From Parasponia andersonii (lineage: Eukaryota > Streptophyta > Magnoliopsida > Rosales > Cannabaceae), in the NCBI GenBank assembly GCA_002914805.1, contig JXTB01000073.1:530795-594794 (forward strand): 64,000 nucleotides of DNA. The letters are read 5' to 3'. Positions 25,672 to 42,099 of this stretch are shown in pieces. The position numbers and the translations under genes were made by a program. The notes below the pieces were generated by a model. That model made no database searches, was not told where the DNA came from, and saw only the letters and a list, made by a program, of their open reading frames with translations. Within the stretch, counting starts at the first letter, position 1. Each line of letters opens with the position of its first letter.

Positions 25672-26617
25672 GTACAAGTATCGTCCACTCAACAAGTTGT
25701 TGAGTACCCGACAGTGTGTTATACCCAATACACTATGGTCGGTACTTAAAATCTGGATTGGTCCTTGATTATATTTATTCGTCTAAATTTATCTAACCTG
25801 CAACTTTGATTCTAGATTTCTCTTGGTCATTTACTTTACTCTCAACTACAAGGAATCGTCAAATTTATATATAACAAAACAAATCAAACCATTATAATGG
25901 GTATTGTTCTTACTTAATGTAAATTTTAGATCAACTTGAGGAACTAAGTGTGCCGGCTGAGATTTGGAAGATCAAAACGGTCCGGTGATCAACTTTCTTC
26001 AAGGGTAAGGAGAACCCAACTGAGAAGGAATTAGGAAGAGATGAGAAAATAGGAGGAAGGAGAAAAGAGGAAAAAAAGAATAATTTGAGAAAATAGTGCT
26101 GCAACTGTCTTTTTTATTTTTTAATATGCGATAATGTTGTTATTTTTTAAATCAAAACAAAAAAATGACCTGCAAGCTTTGCATCCCCAAAAAAAAATGT
26201 TTCCAGATTTTTTTTCCCCTCGTTCTAAATTCATTAATGAAAAAACTTACTTAGCTAATACTTAAAAAAATGTAGCCTTTGTGCAAAATTAACATCCAAA
26301 CGGACTCTTTTACCAATCATCTCTGTATGATACACCTTTTGGCAGAGAAGTTATTTTTTTTTCCTCTCAATATATGTTTGCATAAGATATGCAAACACTG
26401 GCAAGTATGGACACTTACGTTTTTTTTTTTTTTGAAATGATGGACACGTATGTTTTCAGGATATTTAGTCCCATAAATTTTATTATTGCTCAAAAAAGAA
26501 AAACTAATAATTAATATCAACTTAGTAATAATGTTGCATGCGAAGCACGTGACCACTTTTACTAGTATTAATACAAAAGCCAAAATAAAAGAAAAAATAA
26601 ATACGAAGAAAGAGGTA
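25672..26617. other. Non-genic interval
   Basis: No gene seen. It contains purine-rich sequence (26010-26090) and T-runs; short open frames here are low complexity. Confidence 0.4.
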
Positions 26618-26625
26618 TTTGTGTT

Positions 26626-27118
26626 TAGAGATGTAAAGTGGGATGGACCGGATCGGTCCTATTGCGGAGCTTGAAATGGCTTATAGATCTAGATTATATT
26701 TTATGCTGGCTTAAGTGAGTCATTTATTGGGGCCGAATATGGGTCATAATGCTGGCCTAATTTCGTTATTATTCTATGCTTTAAAATATTAAATATGTGC
26801 TTTTATGGACTAAAATATGAGTATAAAATTTATTCATATTATTTTAAAATTTAAATAAAGTAGAAATAAATAAAAATAAGTAAATCAATAACATTAAAAA
26901 TATATAAATAAAAATATTTTATTAAGATTTTTTTTAAGTTTTTAATTAAAAAATATATTTGAAGGTATATATAAAATAGCTAAATGTGCGCTTGCAGAAA
27001 ATATGGGTCAGATCGAGCCGATGAGCCTATTACTGAGGCCCATCTCGACCTCTACTATATGTACTAGACCAGGCGGGTACCTTTTGCCCACAAAGTTTGG
27101 CTTACATTGACATCTTTA
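26626..27118. mobile_element. hAT-type MITE
   Basis: A 493-bp element with short imperfect terminal inverted repeats: TAGAGATGTAAA at the left and, inward from the right, TAAAGATGTCAA. It is flanked by the 8-bp direct duplication TTTGTGTT (26618-26625 and 27119-27126). The 8-bp duplication and TA(G/A)NGNTGTNAA ends fit the hAT superfamily. No transposase is present. Confidence 0.75.
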
Positions 27119-27184
27119 TTTGTGTTGACATATAAAAGAGAAAATTCCCGAAAATCAGTTAAATCACACTATAGTAATTTGTGC

Positions 27185-27725
27185 AGTTATTTATTTATTT
27201 TTAGGATTTATTGCGCAACTGGTCCCTAAACCATTCAACTTGAGCCAATTTCATCCTCAAAGTTCAGATCATGGTAATTAAATTCTTGAATTTTCCAATT
27301 GAATCAATTTGTTCCCTAGATTGTCCAATTTATAATATGCTGTTAAATTTATGACAAAAAATAAACGTGAGGAGTATGTTGTAGCATATAAAAATGTATT
27401 TGAAAAAAAAATAAACTAAAAAAGAGAATTTGAAAAAAAAAGAAGTATTTTTTGCATTTTTTAAGATTCTTAGAGCTACAAATTTAGAGAAAATTTTTCT
27501 ACAATTATTCATTTTTATTTTTCAAATTTCTAAATAATTTTTTATATATATTTTCAGATGCCACTACGTACTTCTTACAAGTATTTTTGGTGAAAAAAAA
27601 AGTTAACAATATATTACAATTTAGTATCAAAATATTTGAAGTTTAATTGCTACAAATGAAACTTTGAATACCAAATTGCCATAAATTGATTTCTTCTGGA
27701 CCATTTGTGCCATTAACCCTTATTT
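27185..27725. repeat. Degenerate inverted-repeat element (MITE-like)
   Basis: The left arm near 27210-27310 (CAACTGGTCCCTAAACC, then CAATTTCATCC...CAAAGTT) is matched in reverse complement by the right arm near 27610-27715 (GGACCATTTGTGCC, ACTTTGAATACCAAATTG). The arms are long but diverged, as in old Mutator-like MITEs. No target duplication was identified. Confidence 0.4.
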
Positions 27726-29340
27726 TTATGAGATTTGATATGGCTTACAAAGTTACTCGAGCACAAGATGTGATTCGGTGCTTTGGTGGTTGAAATCGTA
27801 CTACAAATCTTGAATAATTTTTTAACTAATTTCTTTTTTTGCATTACTTTTGACTTATAACGTTATATTTTATAGAATTATTTTTTTAAATATAATTTTA
27901 TTTGAGATATTTTTTAGTCTGATAAGAAATTTAATTTAAAAATAATAAATAGAAAATTTTCAACTGGCTAAAATTGTTAAGCTTAATGCCAAATTTTCAA
28001 GCCTATTTCTAATATCTGTCGTCTAAATCGTATAAATTATCCAATCATGTCACATTGTGAACGTAAGTGCAGTTTGGTTTAATTATCTTGATCACTTTAA
28101 TTTTCGTTTTTTCCAAGTATTGATAAATTGTATGTGCAGTATTTGGGACACTACATAAAGAATAAAACTCTTGGGTTATACATGTATAACCTGATAGTGA
28201 GCCACAGTTCTTTATGATAATTATATATATTAGGGTTGTCTAATTAAGTAGGCTATTAAGTGATCTAATTATGGGCTCAAAAAATTACTAATTGAGTATG
28301 GATAGTGTGATGTGTGGTTATCTAATATTGGACCAATAAGAATTAATGAAATTTCTATTGGCATATAAAGAAATAACTATTAGAGTTTTGGTTCCCAAGT
28401 AAAATTAGAATTGTATGCTGTTTCTTCTGTATCCATCACAAGAAAGAACTCATTGAGTTCTACTTATAAGTTCTAATTAATTAATCGCTTCCGTTTATAT
28501 GATCATATTTTTTATTGTCAAGAAAGAAAACTTACTGAGCATATATAAAGTATTAATCGCTTTTGTTTACACAATGAATCTAGATTAATCGCAGGTCGTC
28601 TCTCAATAAATTTTTTAATGACAATTTAGCACAATAGATTCTTGAAATAACAATCAATCATATATATATACCACGACCACCCCTAATTGCTGGATTTCAG
28701 CTCGAAACTCCGTGAATAGTCGTTAAAAAATGCTCTCGAGTGCATTTTGCATTTTTACCAAACTTCTCTTTCTGGAAGAACCATGACTATCGTGGTATCA
28801 TGTATGGTATGTGTGGTACAGCTGTCTCAACTCTTTTATCACAATTATTTTTTCTCCTTCGAAATAAAGTCATTTTTTTTTTCCCATGTTAAACTTAAGA
28901 AGTGGCAGGCAGTTTCACCATTACCGTGCAACAAAATTCTTCAAAATCATCTCCAAAATATTCCCGAAAATCACCAAAGTGAAAAGATCTCTTTCTTTTC
29001 TCTCTTCCAAATTGTAATTTCAAAACAGCTGCTGTACCGCAAAGGCATAGCATTAGCAAACATTTCGGCAAAGAAGAAGAAAAAATAAAAAATAAAAAAT
29101 TAGTGATCAAATTATCAAAATGGATTGCAGTTCTTTTCTTCCATTATAATTTTTGACGAATTTTTATTACATGCGCCTTCTGAGATAACATTCATGGGAC
29201 ACACCAAAGTGTGTTATAGTGAATCTAGCAAGCTCCGTATAGACTAAGAGAAAACACAATTCCAATAGGAAACAAATTACAAGAAAAAGCAGCTTCTTTA
29301 AACCAGTAAACTATAACATTGTTGCCCGATGCTTCATCTT
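27726..29340. other. Non-genic interval downstream of GST copy 2
   Basis: AT-rich, no recognisable gene. A 113-codon open frame at 28747-29088 lacks any domain, ends in a poly-lysine tract from an A-run, and is probably chance. Confidence 0.4.
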
Positions 29341-29343
29341 TCT

Positions 29344-32610
<3,267 letters not shown>

Positions 32611-32614
32611 TCAC

Positions 32615-33437
32615 TCAATTTCCAAGCTTTTTCTTCACCTCAAGCACAAAGTTATACACTTTGTATGGGTTCGGAAGGTTCTTGGAGACACTCTCTCTTT
32701 GGTTGCACTTTTTCACCCATTCCATAAGTTTAGGGCATTCTTTTTCTACGCTGAATTTGCAAAACATCTCATATGTATAGAATCGGCAAGAGAAGGGTAT
32801 AAGGGCGATATCCAAAAGGCCAAAACTTTCGCCTCCAAAATACATCTTATCGCCGAGCTCTCCTTCTAATAGTCTTAAGCTTTCGAGAAACTCCTCCTTT
32901 GCAGCCTCTTGGTCTTCTCCTTTGCTAGCCCACATCCTCAGTCCACAATCAGCTATCTTACATTAAGAAAAAAAAAAATGGAAAGGGTGTTCGAAACTCA
33001 TCTTAGTATTGACAAATATAAATAATACATTTATATAATAGGGGAAGATTTAATTACCTACGTACCTTTATATCCTATGTTTTTTTTTTGGCAATGCTGG
33101 ACTAATTCAATTGCATACATAATAAATTCTGATCCGCTGAGGCTGACTAATCAAATTAAGGGAAGTTTATAATGCGAAACATACATGCCCTCGCAAAAAA
33201 TGGGTTCAAATTTATTATTTAGAAAGGTGACGGTAACTGTATTTATTGTTTGGTTTTGATCACATTTATCGTTTCTTTAATTGGTAGTTATATATGTCTT
33301 TTTGCCTTTGATTTTGACTAAAAATTTTATACGCTAAAAACAAATGTATATTTGCAAGAAATTTAAAGTCAAGGGAGAATTTTGTACCAAATAAACTGTG
33401 ACAGTTTGCATGACGCTAGTGATATAGACTTTTCTTT

Positions 33438-33476
<39 letters not shown>

Positions 33477-34207
33477 AGATTAAACGGATATAGATTATTG
33501 AGCTCACTGTCCCTTCATATTTGGTGTCAATTATCCCTATATATATATATATATTTATATATTATTAGTCACACTATAATGTCAAGAGAGATTTCTATGT
33601 GTAAATAAACGCGGAATTTTAATTTCGTAGTCATATATATAGACTCAACCTTTCATACTGAAAATTAAAAGTTGAATTGAAACAGTCAATTGGTTAAAAA
33701 GAAAAACAGGAAAAAGCGTTTTTACTTCTCTGTGTACCAGTACCACATATCTGAGAATTTCAACATAATAGACCCAACAAAAATTAGCACAGTAGAAACA
33801 CCATAGAGAGGAGTTAATGAACTAGTAAAAGTACAAATCAAGTAACTGACAGTTAAAAGCTAAAAATAGTTAAAATTAAGTACCTTCGTATCAAAGAAAT
33901 TAACCCAAAACCTCGCTTTTGCTCGCTGGTAAGGGTCTTCAGAAAGTAGCAAATTTCCATCTTTCCAAACATCATCTATGTACTGAAGAATGACAAGAGA
34001 TTCGCATACCGGATTGCCGTTGTGGATGAGAACCGGAACTTTCTTGTGAACTGGATTCGATTGTAGAAGCAAAGGGCTCTTATTGTGGAAAATGTTTTCT
34101 TCTTCCACATAGTGGTAGGAGACTCCCTTCTCCTCTAAGGCAATTTGGACTCTCATGGCATAAGGGCTCGTCCAGAACCCAATAACTACTATTTCTTCCT
34201 TCTCCAT
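32615..34207 (-). CDS. Tau-class glutathione S-transferase, copy 3 (two exons)
   Basis: An intact, more divergent member of the cluster. Exon 1 is 34207-33884 (108 codons). The intron 33883-32957 has a GT donor and a pyrimidine-rich AG acceptor. Exon 2 is 32956-32615, giving 221 residues. The N-domain has FWTS with the catalytic Ser at position 14, KKVPVL near 56-61 and the Glu-Ser pair at 69-70. The C-domain starts DPYQRAKARFW (91-101). The expected role is glutathione conjugation in the cytosol. The start chosen is the ATG of MEKEE, which aligns with family N-termini; an in-frame ATG 4 codons upstream (MHTK) and another 17 codons upstream exist. A TATAAAGC on the minus strand at 34243-34250 would leave a very short leader, so the true promoter is uncertain. 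The intron contains a T-homopolymer (33431-33475). Numbered orthology is not assigned. Confidence 0.93.
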
Positions 34208-34259
34208 TTTTGTATGCATGATTGATATCAATGAAATTTTCAGCTTTATACATGTCATG

Positions 34260-35827
34260 ACTGATCTACCACTACTAAGATTTAAAAATAAATTTAAATA
34301 TTATTTTGACTATGAACTAAAGTGTTTGACAAGGAAGGTCGAAACTTGACTTTATTTGAGTTGTTATGTGTTTTTTTTATGTGATTAATCCTTGACAACA
34401 AAACTAATGGATCACGCTGATCTTCCACGCATATTAATTGGACTTTCATGGTAAATAATACTTACTGAAAGTGCACGTTTCTGAAATTTCGATAGTACGT
34501 GTTAGAATCTTATAAGTATGCAAGTTTTAACTTATTATAAGAATCAAGCTTTAGAAACATTTACTACTTGGCAGAAATATTTTTTGGCACCATACTATTC
34601 TCTGATATGCACATATATATATGCGGCAGTGGTACATGACATGATAAGGGTCAAAGGTATAAGGCGGTGATGGAGATGAATAAATCATGCATGCTGTAGA
34701 AAATAAATCCAACATGTGTGCGCATGAGTGGTCTTCCGTTTCAGGTTAAAACTGCAAAGACGACTCTATTAATCTATGAATATTTTTATTGAGAAATAAA
34801 AATAACAGATATGTGGGACCCCCATTAATAACTAATGAATTCGTTATGTAAAGATGCAACAGTTAGTATTAATCCATTCAATTAAGTCAATTTTCAGGCT
34901 TCACCTTTCAAGTTAAGAACTTGCAGCTTAAGCAGTAACCACTTCAGCTAATCCTCATTCTGACGTGATCCATTACGTTTATGTATAAGAATACTAATAT
35001 GCTTAGTGCCACGTACACATACAAACATGAAAAAAGGGAAAAAAAAAAAAAAAACCCTATAATATTAATTTAATTGCCCCATCGTTGAATACAATTCCCA
35101 GACGCCAACACAAGAAAGGCCCAGGCCCAGGCCCAGGACATCGGAATAGACGATTGTAATTTGTGTGTACTTTTAGGAGTGTAAGGACCATAGTTCAAAA
35201 TTTTCTTGATTATGAAAAACTTACTATTTAAGACTATTTCATAGTAAGAAGTTTTTAACCATAAATAATGACGTAATTGACACTCTTATAAAAATGTTAC
35301 TCTTAAAAAATGCATAAAAAAGTTACGTTGGCCCAAGTAAGTCCTGTCCATGTCCTATTCTCTTCTACCTGAAGAAAACAGGACTCTCATTCCCTTCATC
35401 AAGACCAATCAACATATAAAGGAGGTTGAACACGAGTAAAAACATATTACAAACGAGGTTGAAAAGGTTGTAGATCAAATTTAACCCATGAATTAATTTG
35501 GTCAATTGATTATTTTTCATAAATCTAGACATTAAGTAATGAAAAGAATAAAAAGGATCAAGGAAGGGAATCTTACGTGAAAACCAGAGGGGAAAATAGT
35601 AAAAAAAGAAACGAAAAGATGGAATTTAACGTTCGTTAAAACAAGGATCATCAAATAGGACATTTAAACAAATTAATCAAATAAAGACCGTCTTTTTTAA
35701 GAATGGTCTCGTTGTCTCGTGACGACAAGATGTTGCTCTTTATAAGTTATTAGTGTTACAGGAATCATCTGGTTTATGACTCAACCACATTGAGATTCAT
35801 GCTTGTTGGTTTGTGCGGAGCACTAGT

Positions 35828-35864
<37 letters not shown>

Positions 35865-36829
35865 TAAAAAAATTCTTTTTTTCTCACATGTATTAGCTTG
35901 CCTTAGTTTTTCCGTCTATATAAAGAATATTAAGGAGGTGATTTTGAAACGAGAATGAGAGATTGAGCATGAGTAGAGTGTGAGATGCGTGAGACATTTT
36001 GTATCTTCTTTTTCTGCTACAGATTACCAAAAAGAAAAAAAAGCCGTGGCTACAAAATGGATATAGCTCTCATGTTAGAGAGTGAATCATTATATGCGCG
36101 TATAATTTGCTTGTTTTCTTTTGTTTCATATTCGTTTATTATTACGTTTGTATTAGGAACTAAGGTTTAATCTATAACATATCTTACTTAGTTCTCTAAA
36201 ACTCGATCATCTTTCAGGGCACATCCTATTCCAAGCCAACTATCCGTGGAAGATTGGTTAGAAAATCTCGGACACGAAGGAGCACTCAATTTTAAAATAA
36301 AGATTCAAGAGACTACATAGAATCCTTTAATTTTCAACAAAAAGTTGGAATTGAATTTGAAGAAAATTAAAAAATGTAGATCAAATATGATAAAATTGGT
36401 GAAAGATATAACCTGGTTGAGGGGGAATAAAAGATCATCTACTTGAATAATTAGACACAGGAAAAGTAAACATACTTTTTTTTATAGGTTTAACTAAAAT
36501 CACCAAATGTTTAGTTCAAAATTACAAATATTACTTCTACATTAAAAGTGGGAAAGTTGTCATAAAAATTCTCCTCTATTTTCCTATTTTTTGACGGGAA
36601 ATTTTTCACTATAGTCACAAAAAAATTCTTTACTTGGTACTAATCCAAAAGCAATTTGATGCATTCTTAAGATCAAAGGTTCTTTATCGTACAAAATCTA
36701 ATCCGAAAGAGTTTTATAAATTTTAAAAAATTGAGGGTCTCATAAATAAGGAAAAGTTCTTTTTTAGACAAATACAAGATGTTTTTGACAATTTCCCTAT
36801 TCATCATTTTGCCACGTTTTAACTGTTAA
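34260..36829. other. Intergenic region between the GST cluster and the receptor kinase
   Basis: No gene seen. It includes a T-homopolymer at about 35830-35861 and a short GGCCCA triple repeat near 35119-35136. Confidence 0.4.
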
Positions 36830-38065
36830 ACAGGCCTACAGCCTACCACGCAGTCGTCTCCCATATTTGTTAATTTTTTTTTTTAAAAAAAAGATGGTCA
36901 TCAATTGAAAAAATAAATAATGGTAATAAAAATAATAATAACGATAATAATAAAGACAGCAATTTATAGCTACAGTGGGCAAGCCAAGCTGCGTGCAGGT
37001 GTGGTAGACTAGTCGTAGTGGGGTAGAAATAACTCTAGTTGGAAAGACAAGCACTAGTGAGTGCGCTAAACCATAACGGTCTCTCGTAACATTATTACAC
37101 CCCACGACTCTGCGTAGCATGAAAACAGAGTCCCAAACAGTCCCAAACCAACAATGGCGGTGACAAAGAAATGGGAATCTGAGCAATTCCCATAACTAGT
37201 CTCTCTCAAACCCACAAACTTCACCATCACCATCATCATCATCATAATAATAATGTTCATCAAGAACAAAACTCTAAGAAGACAACCACCCAAAAACAAG
37301 AGGACGAAGAAGAAGAAGAAGAAGAAGAAGAAGAAGAAGAAGCACAACAACAACAGCAAATTGCAGAAGCACTTTTATTTTTTTCTCTGTGGCAAGTGGC
37401 CAAGCGTTGACTTCCAAATCTTTCACTGCCTCGGACTGTGACACTCTCTCTCTTTCTTATTCAGTCATTCATTCACATTCACTCTCTTTTTCGCTGTCAG
37501 TCAGAATCGCTTGTTATCTTTTGCTGTCAACCTCTCGTTTCGCTCTGTCAAAGTAGGTAAACAAAAGGGTCTATCTCTATCTCTGTCTTCCTTATCTCTA
37601 TTTCTACTTTTCATTCAATGCTGTATGGCCTTTTATACCTCTCTTTCTGTCTAATACCTCTAAATTTCAAGTGGGCTTTTGGTATGGAGGGAGACCCTTT
37701 AGGCTTTAGTTAATGCCAACACCTAGGCCAGAGTGTCTCCTAGTGTTGCTCTGTTTAGGTTGACTGCGTATTGCTCTCTGTTAATGGGTTTTTAATTATC
37801 ACGCGTTTAGATTTGTCCTCTTTCAATGCTCTCTCTTCCTTCTAGTTTCTTTAGCATTATTCCCTGTCTTTTTCTTCTGAAATTTTTCTTGTTTTTAAAA
37901 TTTCATGAATTGGGTTTTGAAGATCAGCGTCTTTTATCAGTTGTGGGGGTACCTTCATTTCTAAAACTTACTCCTTATTCATAGATAATCTTTACTTGGG
38001 TGCCATATATATATATATATATATATATCTCCTTATAACTGCGTCCTGAATTGTCTACTTCGAAA
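36830..38065 (+). promoter_or_regulatory. Promoter and leader region of the LRR receptor kinase
   Basis: An (AAG)n microsatellite occupies about 37306-37342 and a CT-rich stretch 37443-37640, the latter typical of plant 5' leaders. A (TA)n run lies at 38008-38029. The exact start site cannot be read from sequence. Open frames over the AAG and T tracts are low complexity. Confidence 0.4.
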
Positions 38066-41000
38066 ATGGCCAACCAGGGAAGTTCTCAAAAACCAAAGTC
38101 ACTTCATTTTCTAGTCTTCTTTTCTTTGGTTGTTAGCCTCGTTGCTTCTTTAAATGAAGAGGGTCAGTTTCTTTTGGGGTTTAAAAAATCTCTTTCAGAC
38201 CCAAATGGCAATCTTGAGAGTTGGAATTTTTCTGATTCAACTCCCTGCAATTGGATGGGAGTACAGTGCAATGATTCTAAGGTAACTTCTTTGTATCTCA
38301 GTGGTCTTAATCTGTCAGGAACTTTATCTCCAAGTATTTGTAATCTTCCCCATCTAACTGAATTGAATGTGTCCATAAACTTCATTTTTGGTCCCATTCC
38401 TAAGGATCTTGCAAAGTGTCATAATCTACAAGTACTAGACTTTTGCACTAATAGGTTCCATGGTGAATTATTGACCCCAATATGTGAACTTACCAGCCTT
38501 AGAAAGCTTTACCTTTGTGAAAACTACATGTATGGGAAAATGCCTGAGGAGATTGGGAATTTAATTTTGCTTGAAGAGCTTGTCATTTATAGTAATAATC
38601 TTACTGGCACCATTCCGGCCTCCGTTAGTAAGTTGAAAAAGCTAAAGATTATCCGGGCAGGTCGAAACTTACTTTCGGGTCCAATACCTGCAGAAATCAG
38701 TGAGTGTGAAAGATTAGAGGTTTTAGGATTGGCACAGAACAAACTGGAAGGTGCTCTTCCTGGGGAATTGAACAAACTCCAGAATCTTACTGATTTGATC
38801 CTTTGGCAAAATTATTTTTCTGGTTCCATTCCTCCCGAGATTGGAAACTTAAGTAGCCTGGAATTGCTTGCCCTGCATGAGAATTCTTTCAGTGGAATGC
38901 TTCCTGAAGAACTTGGAAAGTTGTCCAAGTTAAAAAAACTATATATATATACCAACCAATTAAATGGGACGATTCCACATTCATTAGGGAACTGTACCAA
39001 TGCCCTTGAGATAGATCTTTCTGAAAATCAGTTGGGTGGATTCATCCCTAGGCAGTTGGGTTTCCTTTCCAAGCTTCGCCTTCTTCACCTCTTCGAAAAC
39101 ATCCTACAGGGAAGTATTCCTCGGGAATTTGGGAAGTTGAAGCAGCTGCAGAACATTGATTTGTCCATAAACAATTTGACAGGTAGAATCCCTCTGGAGT
39201 TTCAGAATCTTACATATTTGGTGGATTTGCAACTCTTTGACAATCATCTTGAAGGTACAATTCCTCCTCACTTAGGACTTAATAGTAACCTCACCATTCT
39301 TGACATCTCTGCTAATAAGCTAGTTGGTAGCATACCTGCACATCTTTGCAAGTATCAAACATTGATGTTCCTAAGCCTTGGGTCGAATAGGTTGTCCGGA
39401 AATATACCCTTTGGCCTTAAAACATGCAAGTCTCTTGTGCAGCTAATGTTAGGAGATAACAAGCTTACGGGAAGCCTCCCTGTTGAGTTATTTAAGCTTA
39501 ATCTCTCGGCTCTAGAACTCTTTAGAAACAGATTCTCAGGGCCAATACTTCCAGAGGTTGGAAGGCTTGCGAATTTGGAAAGGCTGCTCTTGGCAAACAA
39601 TTATTTTGTTGGGAACATTCCTCCAGAGATTGGAAATCTAGTTCATCTTGTGGCATTCAATGTTTCATCTAACTGGCTCTCAGGGCACATTCCTCATGAG
39701 TTGGGAAAATGTATAAAACTGCAGAGGCTTGACATTAGCAGGAACATGTTTACTAGCTCCCTCCCTGAAGAACTTGGTGAGCTAGTGAATCTGGAACTTT
39801 TGAAACTTTCTGATAACAAATTGACTGGAGAAATACCAAGTACATTGGGTCATTTAAGCCGACTCACGGAGTTGCAGATGGGGGGAAATCACTTCTCGGG
39901 CAGCATCCCTCTGGAGCTTGGCCAACTTACTTCATTGCAGATTGCTCTCAATATTAGTCACAACAATCTTTCAGGTACAATTCCTGAAAGGTTGGGGAAC
40001 TTGCAGATGTTGGAATATCTCTTCTTGAATGATAACCAGCTTGATGGTGAAATCCCTGCATCAATTGGTGATCTGCTCAGTCTCATGGTATGCAACCTTT
40101 CTAATAATAACTTGGTAGGTACAGTGCCAAACAGCCCTGCATTTCAGAAAATGGATTCAACAAACTTTGCTGGGAACAAAGGCTTGTGCAGATTGGACTC
40201 AAATGATTGTCATTCATTTACAGCTCCGTCTCTTGCTCAGAAACCAAGCTGGACAAAGAAGGGTTCAACAAAAGAGAACTTAGTGATCATCATCACGGTT
40301 GTTGCCGGTCTAATTTCTGTTTTCCTCATAGCAGGATTGTTTTGCGCAATAAGGGGTCGTCGTCCTACTTTTCTTTCGCTTGAGGATCAAACAAAGCCTG
40401 ATGCGTTAGACAACTATTATTTCCCAAAAGAAGGATTTTCGTACCAGGATCTTGTTGAAGCAACCGGCAACTTTTCCGAGGGTACAGTCTTAGGAAGGGG
40501 AGCCTGTGGGACCGTGTACAAGGCTGTCATGGCCAATGGTGAAGTCATTGCTGTCAAAAGACTGAAGTCCCATGGAGAAGGAGCAAGTGTGGACAGCAGC
40601 TTCAGAGCTGAGATATCAACACTTGGTAAGATCAGGCATCGAAATATTGTCAAGCTCCATGGCTTTTGTTACCACCAGGACACGAATCTTCTCTTGTACG
40701 AGTACATGGCAAATGGTAGTTTAGGAGAACAACTCCACGGCAACGAACAAACTTGTTTACTTGACTGGAATGCGAGATATAAGATTGCACTAGGAGCAGC
40801 AGAAGGTTTATGCTATCTGCATTATGATTGTAAGCCACAAATCATACACCGTGACATAAAATCGAACAACATTTTATTGGATGAGTTGCTCCAGGCACAT
40901 GTTGGAGATTTCGGATTGGCGAAACTGATTGATTTCCCCTACTCAAAATCTATGTCCGCTGTTGCAGGCTCATACGGCTACATTGCCCCAGGTAGATAAT

Positions 41001-42099
41001 AAAGCTCCATGTTTTTATTAATTATGCACTCACTCGGCATATTCTTACCTGATTTTCAGGGAGAAAAAAACATTGCTTTATTGAATAAACTGACGTATTT
41101 TGTGCAACCTGCAATGTCCAAATATAAGGGAATTTTAAAGTTGGCATGCTCACTCGTGCAAGATTCCGTCAGTTTATGTTTGACACTCGCAATCTGAAAA
41201 TGATTGTTGGTATTTCCATTGTAGAGAAGTACGACTAACACTGCATTGAAAATTTCATGACAGTGGATGAATATTATGGGAATCTTTTAAGTGCAACCTC
41301 CGAACAATCATGTCAGAACTTAAATCTCTTTTGGATCCTTTTACTGCATAGTTATTATTTCCTAGAATTTCACTATAAAAAGAAACTAAAAGTAGCTTCT
41401 AGTTATTCAAATACTGTGTAGAAATACTCTTTAGCAAGGCATGACATGTATTGAGATCATTGTTTGTTCTGAACATTGACATATGCCACCAAAAATAATC
41501 ATGTTTGACCACTACAGAAGACCAAAATAAACTTGTCAATATATATTTTCTGGCACAGCAAGAAAAATAAAAAGGACGGTCAATATAGTAAATCATTTTA
41601 AGCTTCTTATTTTCTGATCAATATATATTTTTTGAGACTAAAATGACGCATGTTCTAGTTCTGTTCTTGGAAGAAACTAACAGTTGTGGTCATTACGTGA
41701 ATTTCAGAATATGCATACACCATGAAAGTGACAGAGAAATGTGACATCTACAGCTTTGGAGTGGTTTTGCTGGAACTAATCACCGGAAGGTCACCTGTCC
41801 AGCCTCTGGAACAAGGTGGGGACCTGGTCAGCTGGGTCAGAAGGGCAATAAAAAATGCAGTACCAACATGCGATTTATTTGACAAAAGGCTAGGCTCAGA
41901 TTTGAATGTGCATACAACAGTTGAGGAGATGACTCTGTTTCTCAAGATTGCACTCTTCTGCACCAGCACGTCCCCAGTGAATAGGCCAACAATGAAGGAG
42001 GTCATTGCCATGATGTTTGATGCCAGAGAGGTTGTGAGCAAGGGTTCATCTTCTCCCTCTTCAGAAACACCATTAGAAGAAGATGCTTCAAGAGGTTAG
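38066..42099 (+). CDS. Leucine-rich repeat receptor-like kinase (LRR XI type, similar to Arabidopsis At1g17230)
   Basis: A plasma-membrane receptor kinase. Exon 1 is 38066-40991, the GT-AG intron 40992-41707 and exon 2 41708-42099, giving 1105 residues. A signal peptide (hydrophobic 13-29) is followed by an LRRNT domain (about 31-68) ending CNWMGVQC. About 25 LRRs of the LxxLxLxxNxLxGxIP type run to about residue 720. The transmembrane helix is at about 739-763. The kinase domain has P-loop GRGACG (810-815), catalytic Lys in AVKRLK, HRD at 928-930 (an RD kinase) and DFG at 948-950. The APE motif is split by the intron after APG/EY. All catalytic motifs are present, so it should be active. The start is the ATG of MANQ; an upstream in-frame TTG is not a likely start. 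Length and motifs match At1g17230-like proteins (recall, not a search); the ligand is unknown. Confidence 0.95.

Noticed and set aside
16772..25676. Target duplication of the minus-strand gypsy element
   Set aside because: CTACT on the left and GTACA on the right do not match, so none is claimed.
28747..29088. 113-codon open frame
   Set aside because: No domain, ends in an A-run, no promoter or splice context.
37066..37441. Open frames over the AAG repeat upstream of the receptor kinase
   Set aside because: Low-complexity translation of a microsatellite.
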